Below, one piece after another: positions 18,101 through 27,638 of a DNA stretch of 64,000 nt (the first letter of the stretch is position 1; every line of letters starts with the position of its first letter). This DNA comes from Arcanobacterium ihumii. Its GTDB lineage: Bacteria > Actinomycetota > Actinomycetes > Actinomycetales > Actinomycetaceae. The translations under genes were made by a program, and so were the position numbers. Location: NCBI RefSeq assembly GCF_900604515.1, contig NZ_UWOS01000002.1, positions 186,001 through 250,000 of the forward strand. The letters are read 5' to 3'. Below the pieces are notes generated by a model. The model saw nothing but the letters and a program-made list of their open reading frames with translations. It searched no databases and was not told where the DNA came from.

Positions 18101-20821
18101 ATGGAAGATTCTCGGAACACTCAATCCGTATTTGGCAAGGTCAAGGAATTTGCGGTTGCGCACAAGGTTGCGCTTACCCGCATTTTTTACGTCGTCATGA
18201 TTATTGCGGTTGTACTAGTCGCCAAACGCGAACTCTCCTCAATTTCTGGTGCTGAAATGCGTCAGCTTTTTGCGGAACAACACCCAAGCATGATCATCGG
18301 AATCCTTGTACTTGGCGTTCTTGCCTTCACGGCCACCGGCATTTATGACTTTTACGCAGTCAAGCACTTCGAAATTGATGTTCCCCGCCACCGTGCCTTA
18401 AGAATTGGTTGGATTGCACAAGCCTTCAATAACTTTGCGGGACTTGGTGGTTTAACTGGTGGCACTCTTCGCACCAAGCACTACACGACTAACGGAATTG
18501 AGACGCGCACTGCTCTCAATATCACGCTAGCGGTGTGGGCAGCGAATCTACTCGGTTTATTCGCTATTATTTTGGCTACCGCTCCTATTGCCTACCAGTG
18601 GGAGGGAACGTTTATGCTCGTTCCACTCCTTGGCTGCCTCTATCTTCCATTCTATTTCTGGGGTCAGCATATTAATATCGGTAAGATTAAGCTCGGTCAA
18701 ACATTCCTAGCTCGCCAGAATTTTAAGCAAAAGCTTGAGATGCTCATTGCCTCGGTTGCTGATTGGCTCGCTGCCGCCGTCTTCTTCTGGCTTTGCATTA
18801 GGCTCTTTGCTCCAGATGCCGGACTCGCTTTCACCCTTTTCGTTTACTCAACAGCAACTATTATCGGTCTAGCTTCCATGCTTCCTGCTGGAATTGGTTC
18901 CTTCGATCTGACGGTTATCTCACTCTTCGCAGTTGCCGACGTCGACACTACGAAACTCCTTCTTGGAGTTGTACTTTTCCGAATCGCTTACTATGTTGTG
19001 CCTTGGCTACTAGCACTGATACTTTCGGTCAACGAGTTCGCCGATACTCGCCGGAGCCTTCGCGACGAGTATCGTAAAGGTGGATTCATCAATTCCGTTA
19101 TCTGGATTGGAACTGCCTTCTGCGGAATCGTCCTTGTTGTTTCAACGCTTACCCCTGATAACTTCCTTCGCGCTTGGAAGATCGCCCAAATCATTCCAGA
19201 TTCCATTCGAGGGGCCTCTTCCCTAACGTCTCTTCTTATTGGAATTTCGCTGGTAGTACTTTCTATCGGCTTGAGAGCTCGCATTCGCCGTATCTACTGG
19301 GCAGCACTCATTTTGTTGGTAGCAGGCGCAATCGGTGCTATCGCCAAGGGTCTCGATTACGAAGAAGCAGCTTTATTGCTTGTCTTTGCAATCATGCTCT
19401 ACCTTGGCCGTAATAACTACGATGCCGAGCCGTTGCACCCTACTCCGGTTAAACTTATTTTCTCTGCAATTGCAATTATCGGAATTCCGTTTGCAATCAT
19501 TGAAATGCGCCACTATATTTTCCACTCAAAGTCGCTTTACCTGCGGATTATTAATCCAAGCCACCCCGTTATGCAGATTGCTTTCTACTCCGCATTTGTT
19601 CTTGCGATCGTCTTTATCTTGATGTTCTCACGCTCAAAGAAGCTCAGCTTTGTTGCACCAGATGAAAAAGAAGTTAACCGCTTCCATGATTTCCTTCTTC
19701 ATCATCCAGGCAACTCTTATTCTTACCTCTTTGCGCTTGGAGATAAGCAGGTGTACTACACCGAAGACGAATCAGTAGCGCTACTCTATCGTCCACATAA
19801 GGGCACTCTTCTTGTGCTTGGCGACCCAATCGGCGAGACCTCCCGGTTCGACGAAGCACTCGATGAATTCCTTGGTTTTGCTCATCGACACGATATGAAT
19901 GTAGCTTTCTACGAGATCTCAGGTAAATTCCTTGAGAACCTCGTTGAGCAAGGCCTACGTTTCGTAAAAATTGGTGAAGATGCTTCACTCGAACTAGATA
20001 CGTATTCGAACATCGGAAACTCCGGAAAGATTTTCCGCCGGATGCGCAACCGTATGTCTCAAAACGGAACCGAGTTTGAGATGCTCTATCCTCCTTACGA
20101 CGAGGAAACTTTCGCTGAGTTGCGTCGCGTCTCTGACTCGTGGCTCGGAAACCGTGAGGAAATGGCTTTCTCACTCGGATTCTTTGACGAAGCTTACCTC
20201 TCATCTGGACCGATCGCCGTCGTACGGAGTGCTGAACGTATCGAAGGATTCGCAAACGTGGTATTCCTTAACGACGACGCCGTGACCTTTGATCTCATGC
20301 GTTTCCGTCCGGATTCCCCGGGAGGCACCATGGACGGCATCATGGTTTCACTCATCGAATGGGCAAAAGACGCCGGTTTCAAGGAGATCAACCTGGGAAT
20401 GGCACCTCTTTCCAATGTTGGACGCAAGATTTACTCGCATGGTGCAGAGAAAATTGTTCGTTACGTCCACGACTTCGGAAACCGCGTCTACAATTTCCGT
20501 GGATTGCGGGCTTACAAGGAAAAGTTCAAGCCCCGTTGGGATTCGCGTTACTTGGTTTATTCCTCAAACCGTTCTCTTCCGTCTGCACTACTCGGTCTTT
20601 TGGAAGTCATTAACCGACCAGCAAAATACACTACGAGTGATGATACCCGTTGTTGCCGTGAATACGTTGCTGAGCTTCGGATCCCTCGATACGAGAACTC
20701 AATTGAAGACACTGTTGCCCACAAGGCAGTTCAGGGAGGGAATCCGCACTCCCCAAAAGGATCGACTCGTCCTCACACGGCGAACAAGAAAAAAGAAAGT
20801 AGTGAAACCTTTGCCAAATAG
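18101..20821 (+). CDS. mprF: Phosphatidylglycerol lysyltransferase/flippase (MprF-type)
   Basis: A 906-residue protein with an N-terminal multi-span membrane half (about 1-530), including the LPG-flippase-like helices GGLTGGTLRTKHY, and a C-terminal cytosolic DUF2156/LPG-synthase domain (about 545-860) with FYEISGKFLENLVEQGLRFVKIGE and NLGMAPLSNVG. MprF proteins transfer an amino acid from aminoacyl-tRNA to phosphatidylglycerol and flip the product, lowering surface charge and giving resistance to cationic peptides. There is no fused lysyl-tRNA synthetase as in mycobacterial LysX. Which amino acid is transferred cannot be read from the sequence. It is divergent from the esterase gene. Confidence 0.88.
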   Translation: MEDSRNTQSVFGKVKEFAVAHKVALTRIFYVVMIIAVVLVAKRELSSISGAEMRQLFAEQHPSMIIGILVLGVLAFTATGIYDFYAVKHFEIDVPRHRALRIGWIAQAFNNFAGLGGLTGGTLRTKHYTTNGIETRTALNITLAVWAANLLGLFAIILATAPIAYQWEGTFMLVPLLGCLYLPFYFWGQHINIGKIKLGQTFLARQNFKQKLEMLIASVADWLAAAVFFWLCIRLFAPDAGLAFTLFVYSTATIIGLASMLPAGIGSFDLTVISLFAVADVDTTKLLLGVVLFRIAYYVVPWLLALILSVNEFADTRRSLRDEYRKGGFINSVIWIGTAFCGIVLVVSTLTPDNFLRAWKIAQIIPDSIRGASSLTSLLIGISLVVLSIGLRARIRRIYWAALILLVAGAIGAIAKGLDYEEAALLLVFAIMLYLGRNNYDAEPLHPTPVKLIFSAIAIIGIPFAIIEMRHYIFHSKSLYLRIINPSHPVMQIAFYSAFVLAIVFILMFSRSKKLSFVAPDEKEVNRFHDFLLHHPGNSYSYLFALGDKQVYYTEDESVALLYRPHKGTLLVLGDPIGETSRFDEALDEFLGFAHRHDMNVAFYEISGKFLENLVEQGLRFVKIGEDASLELDTYSNIGNSGKIFRRMRNRMSQNGTEFEMLYPPYDEETFAELRRVSDSWLGNREEMAFSLGFFDEAYLSSGPIAVVRSAERIEGFANVVFLNDDAVTFDLMRFRPDSPGGTMDGIMVSLIEWAKDAGFKEINLGMAPLSNVGRKIYSHGAEKIVRYVHDFGNRVYNFRGLRAYKEKFKPRWDSRYLVYSSNRSLPSALLGLLEVINRPAKYTTSDDTRCCREYVAELRIPRYENSIEDTVAHKAVQGGNPHSPKGSTRPHTANKKKESSETFAK

Positions 20822-20842
20822 TATTTAGGCATGGAAGACTCA

Positions 20843-20880
20843 TGAGATCTCGGATTCAAGCCTTTGAGTCCGAGATCTCA
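20843..20880 (+). terminator. Hairpin downstream of mprF
   Basis: Arms 20843-20859 and 20864-20880 pair over 17 bp with a single G-T wobble around loop gcct. It lies 22 nt after the mprF stop. No T-run follows. The next gene (DUF3000) has its own -10 box 44 nt further on. Confidence 0.65.
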
Positions 20881-20923
20881 GCCTTTACGGCGTGGCTTAA
20901 ACCTTTCAGTTCGGCGAAATAGC

Positions 20924-20929
20924 TAGAGT
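20924..20929 (+). promoter_or_regulatory. -10 box for leaderless DUF3000 mRNA
   Basis: TAGAGT is followed by 6 nt (tttcat) and the GTG start at 20936. No ribosome-binding sequence is present. Confidence 0.55.
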
Positions 20930-20935
20930 TTTCAT

Positions 20936-21523
20936 GTGACTGGTTCGTCTCTACCTCCGGAAGATTTTATTACAGCACTTGAAAGTCTCAAGGGCCAATA
21001 TTTCCGACCCGAATTTCACGTCACACAAATTCCTGCGCCAACGAAAATTGCCCCTTGGGCGGTTGCTCTACAAGCAGAGATAAATGACTCTCCCGATCAA
21101 GATCCAGATTCTTATCGTGGATCTACGAAGTTCGTAGTCCTCTACGATCCAGCAGGTCAATCCGCATGGAATGGCCAATTTAGAATCGTTGTCCATGCTC
21201 AAGCTCCCATGGAGAGCGAAATGGGTGACGATCCATTGCTCGGCGAAGTCGCTTGGAGCTGGTTGCATGATTCTATCGAAGGTTCACGTGCCTCGTTCCA
21301 TAATCTCAACGGCACTGTTACACGAGTTTTCAACGAAACTTTCGGTGGTCTCTACCTTAACAGTTCACGGATTGAACTTGAGGTTCGAGCGTCTTGGACT
21401 CCTCAAACTCCATACTTGACCGAGCATCTATTAGCTTGGGCAAATTTTGGTGCGCAGATGTCTGGCCTAGCTCCAGAACTTGATAATGTTCAAACTCTTC
21501 CTAGAAAAGTTGATCGAATTTGA
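20936..21523 (+). CDS. DUF3000 family protein
   Basis: A 195-residue soluble protein of the actinobacteria-specific DUF3000 family, recognised from RPEFHVTQIPAPTKIAPWAVAL, LLGEVAWSWLHDSIEGS, and NGTVTRVFNETFGGL. No catalytic motif is visible and the family has no established function. It starts with GTG and its TGA overlaps the TTG start of the RNase D gene (TTGA), so the pair is probably coupled. This pairing with an HRDC-type nuclease is common in Actinobacteria and suggests a shared role, perhaps in RNA metabolism; that is inference. Confidence 0.85.
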   Translation: MTGSSLPPEDFITALESLKGQYFRPEFHVTQIPAPTKIAPWAVALQAEINDSPDQDPDSYRGSTKFVVLYDPAGQSAWNGQFRIVVHAQAPMESEMGDDPLLGEVAWSWLHDSIEGSRASFHNLNGTVTRVFNETFGGLYLNSSRIELEVRASWTPQTPYLTEHLLAWANFGAQMSGLAPELDNVQTLPRKVDRI

Positions 21524-22725
21524 CCCCTGCTGACAGTTGCGAAGCTACCCCATTATTAGAACCCCGAGACGGAATCCCCGAAGTCATCAATGATCAGATT
21601 TGCGAAGCCGTCAAAATCCTACGTAATTTTTCAGGTCCATTTGCTATAGATACAGAGCGCGCTATGGGGATTCGGTACTCCAACCGCGCTTACCTCATTC
21701 AAATTAAAAGGACTGGCTCACCAATCTTTCTGATAGACCCGGTGGGCATAGAAACAAAACTCAACGACCTCGGCGTCGTCCTTCAAGATGAATGGATTTT
21801 ACACGCTGCTGATCAAGATCTCCCCTGCCTCGCTGAGCTTGGGCTACTACCGGCAAAGGTCTTTGATACGGAAATAGCTGGGCTTCTTTTAGGCTTCGAG
21901 CGCGTTTCACTTCAGGCAATGGTCGCAGAAGTACTGAATTTTGCTTTAGCAAAGGAACACTCCAGTGCTGATTGGTCTCAACGTCCAATCGGTTCGGAGA
22001 TGCGTGCCTATGCAGCTTTGGATGTAGACGTCTTACACGAGCTCAAGGCAGAGCTTGTTCCACTCCTTGAAAACTCGGGACGACTTAGTTGGCTCGAACA
22101 AGAGTGCGAAGAAGTGCGTCTTCGTAAACCTAACCCTCCGAAGAAGCAACCATGGCGCAAAGCAGCCCGCCAAGCAGGAATCCGTGATCGGCGCGCGCTA
22201 GCTATGGTTGAGCAACTGTGGCAAACTCGCGATGAGCTCGCGTGCAAACGAGATGTTGCTCCGAGCAAGGTCTTGCCATCTAAGGTTTTAGCTGAACTCG
22301 CTTTGCGTAAACCGCGTTCACGTTCAGATGTTCTTAATTCGTCTCTCCTGCGCTCTCGAATTAGAATGAAGGATGCTCCGAGGTGGTGGGATTCCATTGA
22401 CCGAGCTTGGCATTTAGCGGACTCGGAGTTGCCTGAGAGGCATTTCTATGAGGAAAGAGATCCTTTCCCTCCACTTAAACGCTGGCAAAACCTCGATCCA
22501 GAAGCTGCAGAACGTTGGACTCAGCTCCGAGCCGCCGTTTTAACGCACGCAGATGAACTTGGAATCCGTCAAGATATTCTTCTTAAGCCTGCCATCCAAA
22601 AGCTCACGGCTTGGACAGGGTGGAGTTCGCCGACTCAGTTAGAGGATTTACTAGCAGAACAGGGCGCGCGACCTTGGCAGATCGAGCAAACCGCTCCAAT
22701 AATTTTCGCTACTGTTCACAATTAG
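21520..22725 (+). CDS. Ribonuclease D-like 3'-5' exonuclease with HRDC domain
   Basis: A 401-residue DEDDy exonuclease. Exo motifs: AIDTERAMGIRYSNRAYLIQI (first Asp and Glu), LHAADQDLPCL (second Asp), YAALDVDVLHEL (Tyr and last Asp). An HRDC nucleic-acid-binding domain follows (WRKAARQAGIRDRRALAMVEQLW). The family trims structured RNA 3' ends, such as tRNA precursors. The start is TTG overlapping the DUF3000 stop by 3 nt; no closer alternative start has a better ribosome site. It converges with dxs across 73 nt that contain a terminator. Confidence 0.9.
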   Translation: MTPADSCEATPLLEPRDGIPEVINDQICEAVKILRNFSGPFAIDTERAMGIRYSNRAYLIQIKRTGSPIFLIDPVGIETKLNDLGVVLQDEWILHAADQDLPCLAELGLLPAKVFDTEIAGLLLGFERVSLQAMVAEVLNFALAKEHSSADWSQRPIGSEMRAYAALDVDVLHELKAELVPLLENSGRLSWLEQECEEVRLRKPNPPKKQPWRKAARQAGIRDRRALAMVEQLWQTRDELACKRDVAPSKVLPSKVLAELALRKPRSRSDVLNSSLLRSRIRMKDAPRWWDSIDRAWHLADSELPERHFYEERDPFPPLKRWQNLDPEAAERWTQLRAAVLTHADELGIRQDILLKPAIQKLTAWTGWSSPTQLEDLLAEQGARPWQIEQTAPIIFATVHN

Positions 22726-22769
22726 GCATATCTGTATAGCTCGAAGTACGCGTCTGTCTTTAACCTATG

Positions 22770-22796
22770 CGTCTCAATTTTTCAACGAGACGTTTT
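22770..22796 (+). terminator. Terminator between RNase D gene and dxs
   Basis: Stem cgtctc (22770-22775) with gagacg (22787-22792) around an 11-nt loop, followed by TTTT. It lies between convergent genes and reads as an intrinsic terminator for the plus strand. Confidence 0.65.
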
Positions 22797-22798
22797 AA

Positions 22799-24673
22799 CT
22801 AGACGTTGAAATCGTCAATTGCACGGCGAAGGGCAGTAATGTCTAGACCTTCAGTTTCGATAATTGTCTGACGCTTCGCGTGCGAAATAAAACGCTTATC
22901 AACACCGTGAATGCTAACTGGTACGTCAACTTCTGCACACTTCAAGGCACGTGAGATTTCCATGCCAAGTCCACCGTGAAGCAAGCCATCTTCTGCAATG
23001 ATCACACCTTGTGCGCGACTTGCCATCTCAATGACTGTGGGGGCAATTGGAAGTGCCCATCGTGGATCGATAACCGTGACTTTATTCTTTGCGTTTTTTG
23101 CTGCTGCAACCATAGTGTGCGCCAATGGACCGAAACCGATCGCCAAAATATGTGGCTCACCTGACTGATTCGATTCAAATAGAACGTCTACGTCGTTTTC
23201 TGTACGAACTGCATGGATTAATTCAGGCAATGAACCTTTCGGATAACGCAATAAGGATGGCCCATTGAGATTAACAGATTCGCGAAGAAGCATTCTTAGC
23301 TGATCGCCGTCACGTGGTACCCCGACCGTGAGTCCTGGAACCATCGAAGCAATAGAGAGATCCCACATACCGTTATGCGAAGCGCCGTCATCACCGGTAA
23401 TACCAGCACGGTCTAGACAAATCGTTACAGGTTCATTGTGGAGCGCAACATCCATTATGAGTTGGTCAAAAGCTCTATTCATAAAGGTTGCATACAGCGC
23501 AAGCACCGGATGATAGCCCGAATGCGCAAGACCAGCGCACATCGTCATTGCGTGTTGTTCTGCGATACCCACGTCGATCACGCGATCTGGAAATTCTTCT
23601 TTCATCGGGCCAAGACCAACCGGTAATAACATTGCCGCAGTTACGCCAACAACCCTTGGATCTTTACGAGCGATTTCAGTGATTTCATCAGCAAATACCG
23701 ATGTCCAGCCAAAACGCGAGGGCTCAATTGGTAGTCCCGTTTCGGGATGAATCTTTCCGACGGCATGGAAGTGATCATCTTTGTTCTGTTCAGCAGGCTT
23801 GTATCCGCGTCCCTTTTCAGTGACTACATGGACGACGACGGGGCCGCCAAAATTCTTGGCCATACGCATTGCTTCGTCAAGTTCGTGAAAATCATGACCG
23901 TTAACAGGACCGATGTACTTCAATCCCAAAGAATCGAAAATTCCTGAGTCAAAGAGTACATCTTTCATTCCACGCTTAATACCGTGAAGGGTTTCATAGG
24001 CGAGATGCCCTGGAGTTCCGGCACTTTGTAAGGTCTTCTTTCCCCAGCCAAGGAGCTTCTCGTAGCTCTGATTAACTCGAACCGCATCGAGCTTACGAAC
24101 CGGTTCCAATCTACGTACAATACCGCCTACGGTTGGCGCATAGGATCTACCGTTGTCATTAAGGATGATGACGACGGGACGCTGTGGATCCTCTGCAATA
24201 TTGTTAAGAGCCTCCCACGCCATTCCACCGGTCATTGCACCGTCGCCAATAACGGCAACTGCATGATTCTTCCGTCCTGAAAGTTGGAAACCACGCGCAA
24301 TTCCGTCAGCCCATGAGAGCGCAGTAGTTGCATGTGAGTTCTCTACGATGTCGTGATCAGATTCGTATCTCGACGGGTATCCCGAAAGTCCACCTTCCTG
24401 GCGGAGCAAGGTGAAATCCTTACGCCCTGTTAAAATCTTATGAACGTAGGATTGATGACCGGTATCGAAAACAATGCTGTCTAGCGGTGAAGAAAATGTT
24501 CGATGGATGGAGATTGTAAGTTCAACAACGCCGAGGTTCGGGCCTAGATGCCCGCCCGTGCGCGCCACGTTTTCCACCAAAAATGTGCGGATTTCTGCAG
24601 CTAGTTGCTTTAGTTGGAAATCATTGAGCCTGCGGATATCACTTGGACTATGAATCGCGTCAAGTAGGCTCAT
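22799..24673 (-). CDS. dxs: 1-deoxy-D-xylulose-5-phosphate synthase
   Basis: A 624-residue thiamine-diphosphate enzyme, first step of the MEP isoprenoid pathway, condensing pyruvate with glyceraldehyde 3-phosphate. N-terminal GGHLGPNLGVVELT and DTGHQSYVHKILTGR; TPP-binding GDGAMTGG then ILNDN; transketolase pyrimidine domain with DVGIAEQHAMTMCAGLA and DRAGITGDDGASHNG; C-terminal transketolase domain. The ATG at 24673 (MSLLDAIHSPSDIRRL) has AAAGGAA upstream; an in-frame TTG at 24688 overlaps that site and is rejected. It supplies precursors for the polyprenyl synthase later in the window. Confidence 0.96.
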   Translation of the reverse strand: MSLLDAIHSPSDIRRLNDFQLKQLAAEIRTFLVENVARTGGHLGPNLGVVELTISIHRTFSSPLDSIVFDTGHQSYVHKILTGRKDFTLLRQEGGLSGYPSRYESDHDIVENSHATTALSWADGIARGFQLSGRKNHAVAVIGDGAMTGGMAWEALNNIAEDPQRPVVIILNDNGRSYAPTVGGIVRRLEPVRKLDAVRVNQSYEKLLGWGKKTLQSAGTPGHLAYETLHGIKRGMKDVLFDSGIFDSLGLKYIGPVNGHDFHELDEAMRMAKNFGGPVVVHVVTEKGRGYKPAEQNKDDHFHAVGKIHPETGLPIEPSRFGWTSVFADEITEIARKDPRVVGVTAAMLLPVGLGPMKEEFPDRVIDVGIAEQHAMTMCAGLAHSGYHPVLALYATFMNRAFDQLIMDVALHNEPVTICLDRAGITGDDGASHNGMWDLSIASMVPGLTVGVPRDGDQLRMLLRESVNLNGPSLLRYPKGSLPELIHAVRTENDVDVLFESNQSGEPHILAIGFGPLAHTMVAAAKNAKNKVTVIDPRWALPIAPTVIEMASRAQGVIIAEDGLLHGGLGMEISRALKCAEVDVPVSIHGVDKRFISHAKRQTIIETEGLDITALRRAIDDFNV

Positions 24674-24746
24674 TTCAATTCCTTTCAACTAAATCTGACA
24701 GATAACTATCGTACCAGCGTCTGTGTAACATCCTATATTTTAATGA

Positions 24747-24796
24747 TGATGGCGCTGTGGCACTCGGAACATAGTCCCAGCACCGCAACGCCATCA
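24747..24796 (-). repeat. Imperfect hairpin between acnA and dxs
   Basis: Arms tgatggcg (24747-24754) and cgccatca (24789-24796) pair perfectly, with weaker pairing inside. It lies 65 nt beyond the acnA stop and could end that transcript. No U-run follows on the minus strand. Confidence 0.4.
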
Positions 24797-24860
24797 CTCG
24801 CTTAGTTCGTATAGAATTACTTCTTAGCTAGTTCACACCTTATCGTTGAACCGCACCAAA

Positions 24861-27533
24861 TTATGCAGCTAATTGACGTAGTACATACTGTAAAATTCCA
24901 CCGTTTCGGAAGTAATCGGCTTCTCCTGGTGTATCGATTCGAAGCACGGCGTCGAACTCAATAAACTCTCCATCCGTTCCACGAGCGCTTACCCTGACCG
25001 TCTTAGGAGTTTCACCGTCATTTAGACGTTCAATTCCTGTGATATCAAAGGTTTCATCACCCTTCAGCCCTAATGACTGAGCATTCTCCCCTTGTGGGAA
25101 CTGCAACGGCAATACTCCCATACCGATCAAGTTCGAGCGATGGATACGTTCAAAAGATTCGGCAATAACAGCCTTCACGCCCAGCAAAGAAGTTCCCTTA
25201 GCCGCCCAATCACGTGAAGAACCCGATCCGTACTCTTTTCCACCCAGTACAACAAGTGGAGTACCTGCTTGCGCATAGGCTTGGGCAGCGTCGTAAATCG
25301 TATCTTGTTCACCGCTCAGGAAATTCATCGTGTAGCCACCTTCAACACCATCAAGCAGCTGATTGCGCAGGCGAATATTAGCAAACGTACCACGAATCAT
25401 AACTTCGTGGTTTCCACGCCGCGAGCCGTAGGAATTGAAACTCTTCCGATCAACTCCATGCTCTGCAAGGTACCGCCCAGCCGGAGAATCCGCTTTAATA
25501 GCACCTGCTGGCGAGATATGATCGGTGGTTACCGAATCCCCCAGCTTAGCTAGAACACGGGCAGCCTTGATATCTGAAACCGGTGTAAGTTCCATGGTTA
25601 GACCATCGAAGTATGGTGCTTTTCGCACATAAGTGGAATCGGCATCCCATTGGAAAGTCTTACCTTCAGGACTTTCAATTGCCTTCCAACGATCGTCTCC
25701 ATCAAAAACAGAAGCGTAGTTTCTAGCGAACATATCCGAATCGATAGTTTGATCAATCGTTTCTTGGACTTCTTGCGGAGTTGGCCAAATATCTGCCAAG
25801 TAGACCTCGTTACCTTCTGAATCGACTCCAAGTGCTTCAGATTCGAAGTCAAAATTCATTGTTCCAGCCAAAGCATAGGCGATTACAAGTGGAGGTGAAG
25901 CAAGGTAGTTCATCTTAACATCGGGGTTGATGCGGCCTTCGAAATTTCGGTTTCCAGAAAGTACCGACACAACCGTCAGATCGTTTTCATTAACTGCCTG
26001 GGAAACAGCTTCTGGCAATGGTCCTGAGTTGCCAATGCAGGTAGCGCAACCATAGCCTACCAAGTTAAAACCAAGCGCTTCGAGGCTTGGCCATAGACCC
26101 GCCTTTTCGTAATAATCCGTAACAACCTTTGAGCCCGGAGCCATCGACGTTTTCACCCAGGGCTTTGACTTTAAACCCTTATCTGCCGCTTTCTTAGCAA
26201 TCAAAGCTGCAGCCATCATCACGGATGGATTTGAAGTGTTGGTACAGGAGGTGATCGATGCAATCACTACGTCTCCGTGTATAAGCTCGGTTTCCTTTCC
26301 AGATTCGAGCGTAACCGCAACGGGATTATGAGCAGCGTTTTCACCCAGGTAATTTGGAACAGTTGCCTCATACGATTCCTTCGCGTGTGCCAGTTCAATT
26401 CGATCTTGCGGTCGCTTTGGACCAGCAATCGAAGGAACAACAGTAGATAAATCAAGCTCTAGGTACTCCGAATACTTAACTTCCGCATTTGGATCGAGCC
26501 ACAAACCTTGTTCTTTCGCATAGGCTTCGACTAGTGCAACCCTATCGGCATCACGTCCTGTCAACCGGAGGTAATCCAAAGTAACGTCGTCAATAGGAAA
26601 AATAGCCGCGGTTGAGCCGAATTCGGGACTCATATTTCCAATGGTGGCTCGGTTTGCGAGCGGAACTTGCGAAACACCTTCGCCGTAGAATTCAACGAAT
26701 TTTCCTACGACGCCGTGCTGGCGCAATTTTTCAGTAATGGTTAAAACAACATCGGTGGCAGTGGCACCCGTTGGAATCTCACCAGTAAGTTTGAAACCAA
26801 CGACCCGTGGGATAAGCATAGAAACCGGCTGACCAAGCATGGCGGCCTCGGCTTCAATTCCACCAACACCCCATCCTAGAACGCCCAAGCCATTAACCAT
26901 CGTAGTGTGCGAATCTGTGCCTACACAGGTATCTGGATACGCTTCGGTTACACCATCAACATCACGAGTCATCGTTACCCGCGCCAGATATTCAATATTG
27001 ACCTGGTGAACGATTCCAGTGCCAGGTGGAACCACCTTGAAGTTATCAAAGGCGGACTGCCCCCAACGCAAGAATTGGTAACGCTCCCCGTTACGCTGAT
27101 ATTCGATATCCATATTGCGTTCAAGTGCGTCGTTCGTTCCAAATACATCGATCTGAACTGAATGATCGATAACCATCTCAGCGGGATTCAACGGGTTAAT
27201 CTGATCTGGATTTCCACCAAGATCCGCCACGGCTTCTCGCATCGTGGCAAGGTCGACAACGCACGGAACTCCGGTGAAGTCCTGCATAACTACACGAGCA
27301 GGCGTAAATTGAATTTCTTCACTCGGTTCAGAATCTGCATCCCAATTAGCGAGTGCTTCGATATGCTTTGCCGTCACATTTGCGCCATCTTCGGTGCGCA
27401 ATAAATTCTCGGCTAAAACTTTCAAGCTATACGGCAGTTTTTCAAGACCATCGACCGCTGAAAGTCGATAGATTTGATAGTCCTTATCCCCCACTTGAAG
27501 TGTTGATTTTGCATGAAAAGTGTTGACGCTCAT
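24861..27533 (-). CDS. acnA: Aconitate hydratase A
   Basis: An 890-residue monomeric aconitase interconverting citrate and isocitrate. The [4Fe-4S] cysteines are in [10 protein letters not shown] (about 429) and [13 protein letters not shown] (about 494 and 497). Substrate motifs [24 protein letters not shown] and [15 protein letters not shown] are intact, as is the C-terminal swivel domain. AAGGAG precedes the ATG. Length is typical for AcnA/IRP-type enzymes. No other TCA-cycle gene lies in the window. Confidence 0.97.
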   Translation of the reverse strand: MSVNTFHAKSTLQVGDKDYQIYRLSAVDGLEKLPYSLKVLAENLLRTEDGANVTAKHIEALANWDADSEPSEEIQFTPARVVMQDFTGVPCVVDLATMREAVADLGGNPDQINPLNPAEMVIDHSVQIDVFGTNDALERNMDIEYQRNGERYQFLRWGQSAFDNFKVVPPGTGIVHQVNIEYLARVTMTRDVDGVTEAYPDTCVGTDSHTTMVNGLGVLGWGVGGIEAEAAMLGQPVSMLIPRVVGFKLTGEIPTGATATDVVLTITEKLRQHGVVGKFVEFYGEGVSQVPLANRATIGNMSPEFGSTAAIFPIDDVTLDYLRLTGRDADRVALVEAYAKEQGLWLDPNAEVKYSEYLELDLSTVVPSIAGPKRPQDRIELAHAKESYEATVPNYLGENAAHNPVAVTLESGKETELIHGDVVIASITSCTNTSNPSVMMAAALIAKKAADKGLKSKPWVKTSMAPGSKVVTDYYEKAGLWPSLEALGFNLVGYGCATCIGNSGPLPEAVSQAVNENDLTVVSVLSGNRNFEGRINPDVKMNYLASPPLVIAYALAGTMNFDFESEALGVDSEGNEVYLADIWPTPQEVQETIDQTIDSDMFARNYASVFDGDDRWKAIESPEGKTFQWDADSTYVRKAPYFDGLTMELTPVSDIKAARVLAKLGDSVTTDHISPAGAIKADSPAGRYLAEHGVDRKSFNSYGSRRGNHEVMIRGTFANIRLRNQLLDGVEGGYTMNFLSGEQDTIYDAAQAYAQAGTPLVVLGGKEYGSGSSRDWAAKGTSLLGVKAVIAESFERIHRSNLIGMGVLPLQFPQGENAQSLGLKGDETFDITGIERLNDGETPKTVRVSARGTDGEFIEFDAVLRIDTPGEADYFRNGGILQYVLRQLAA

Positions 27534-27638
27534 GGCACTCCTTCAACGTTGTTTTCGTACCACAACCAACAATACCACTTATCTCGACGTCAAGATACAA
27601 ATAGTGAGAGAGTCTCGTTAGTTACTAAGGGTGTATTT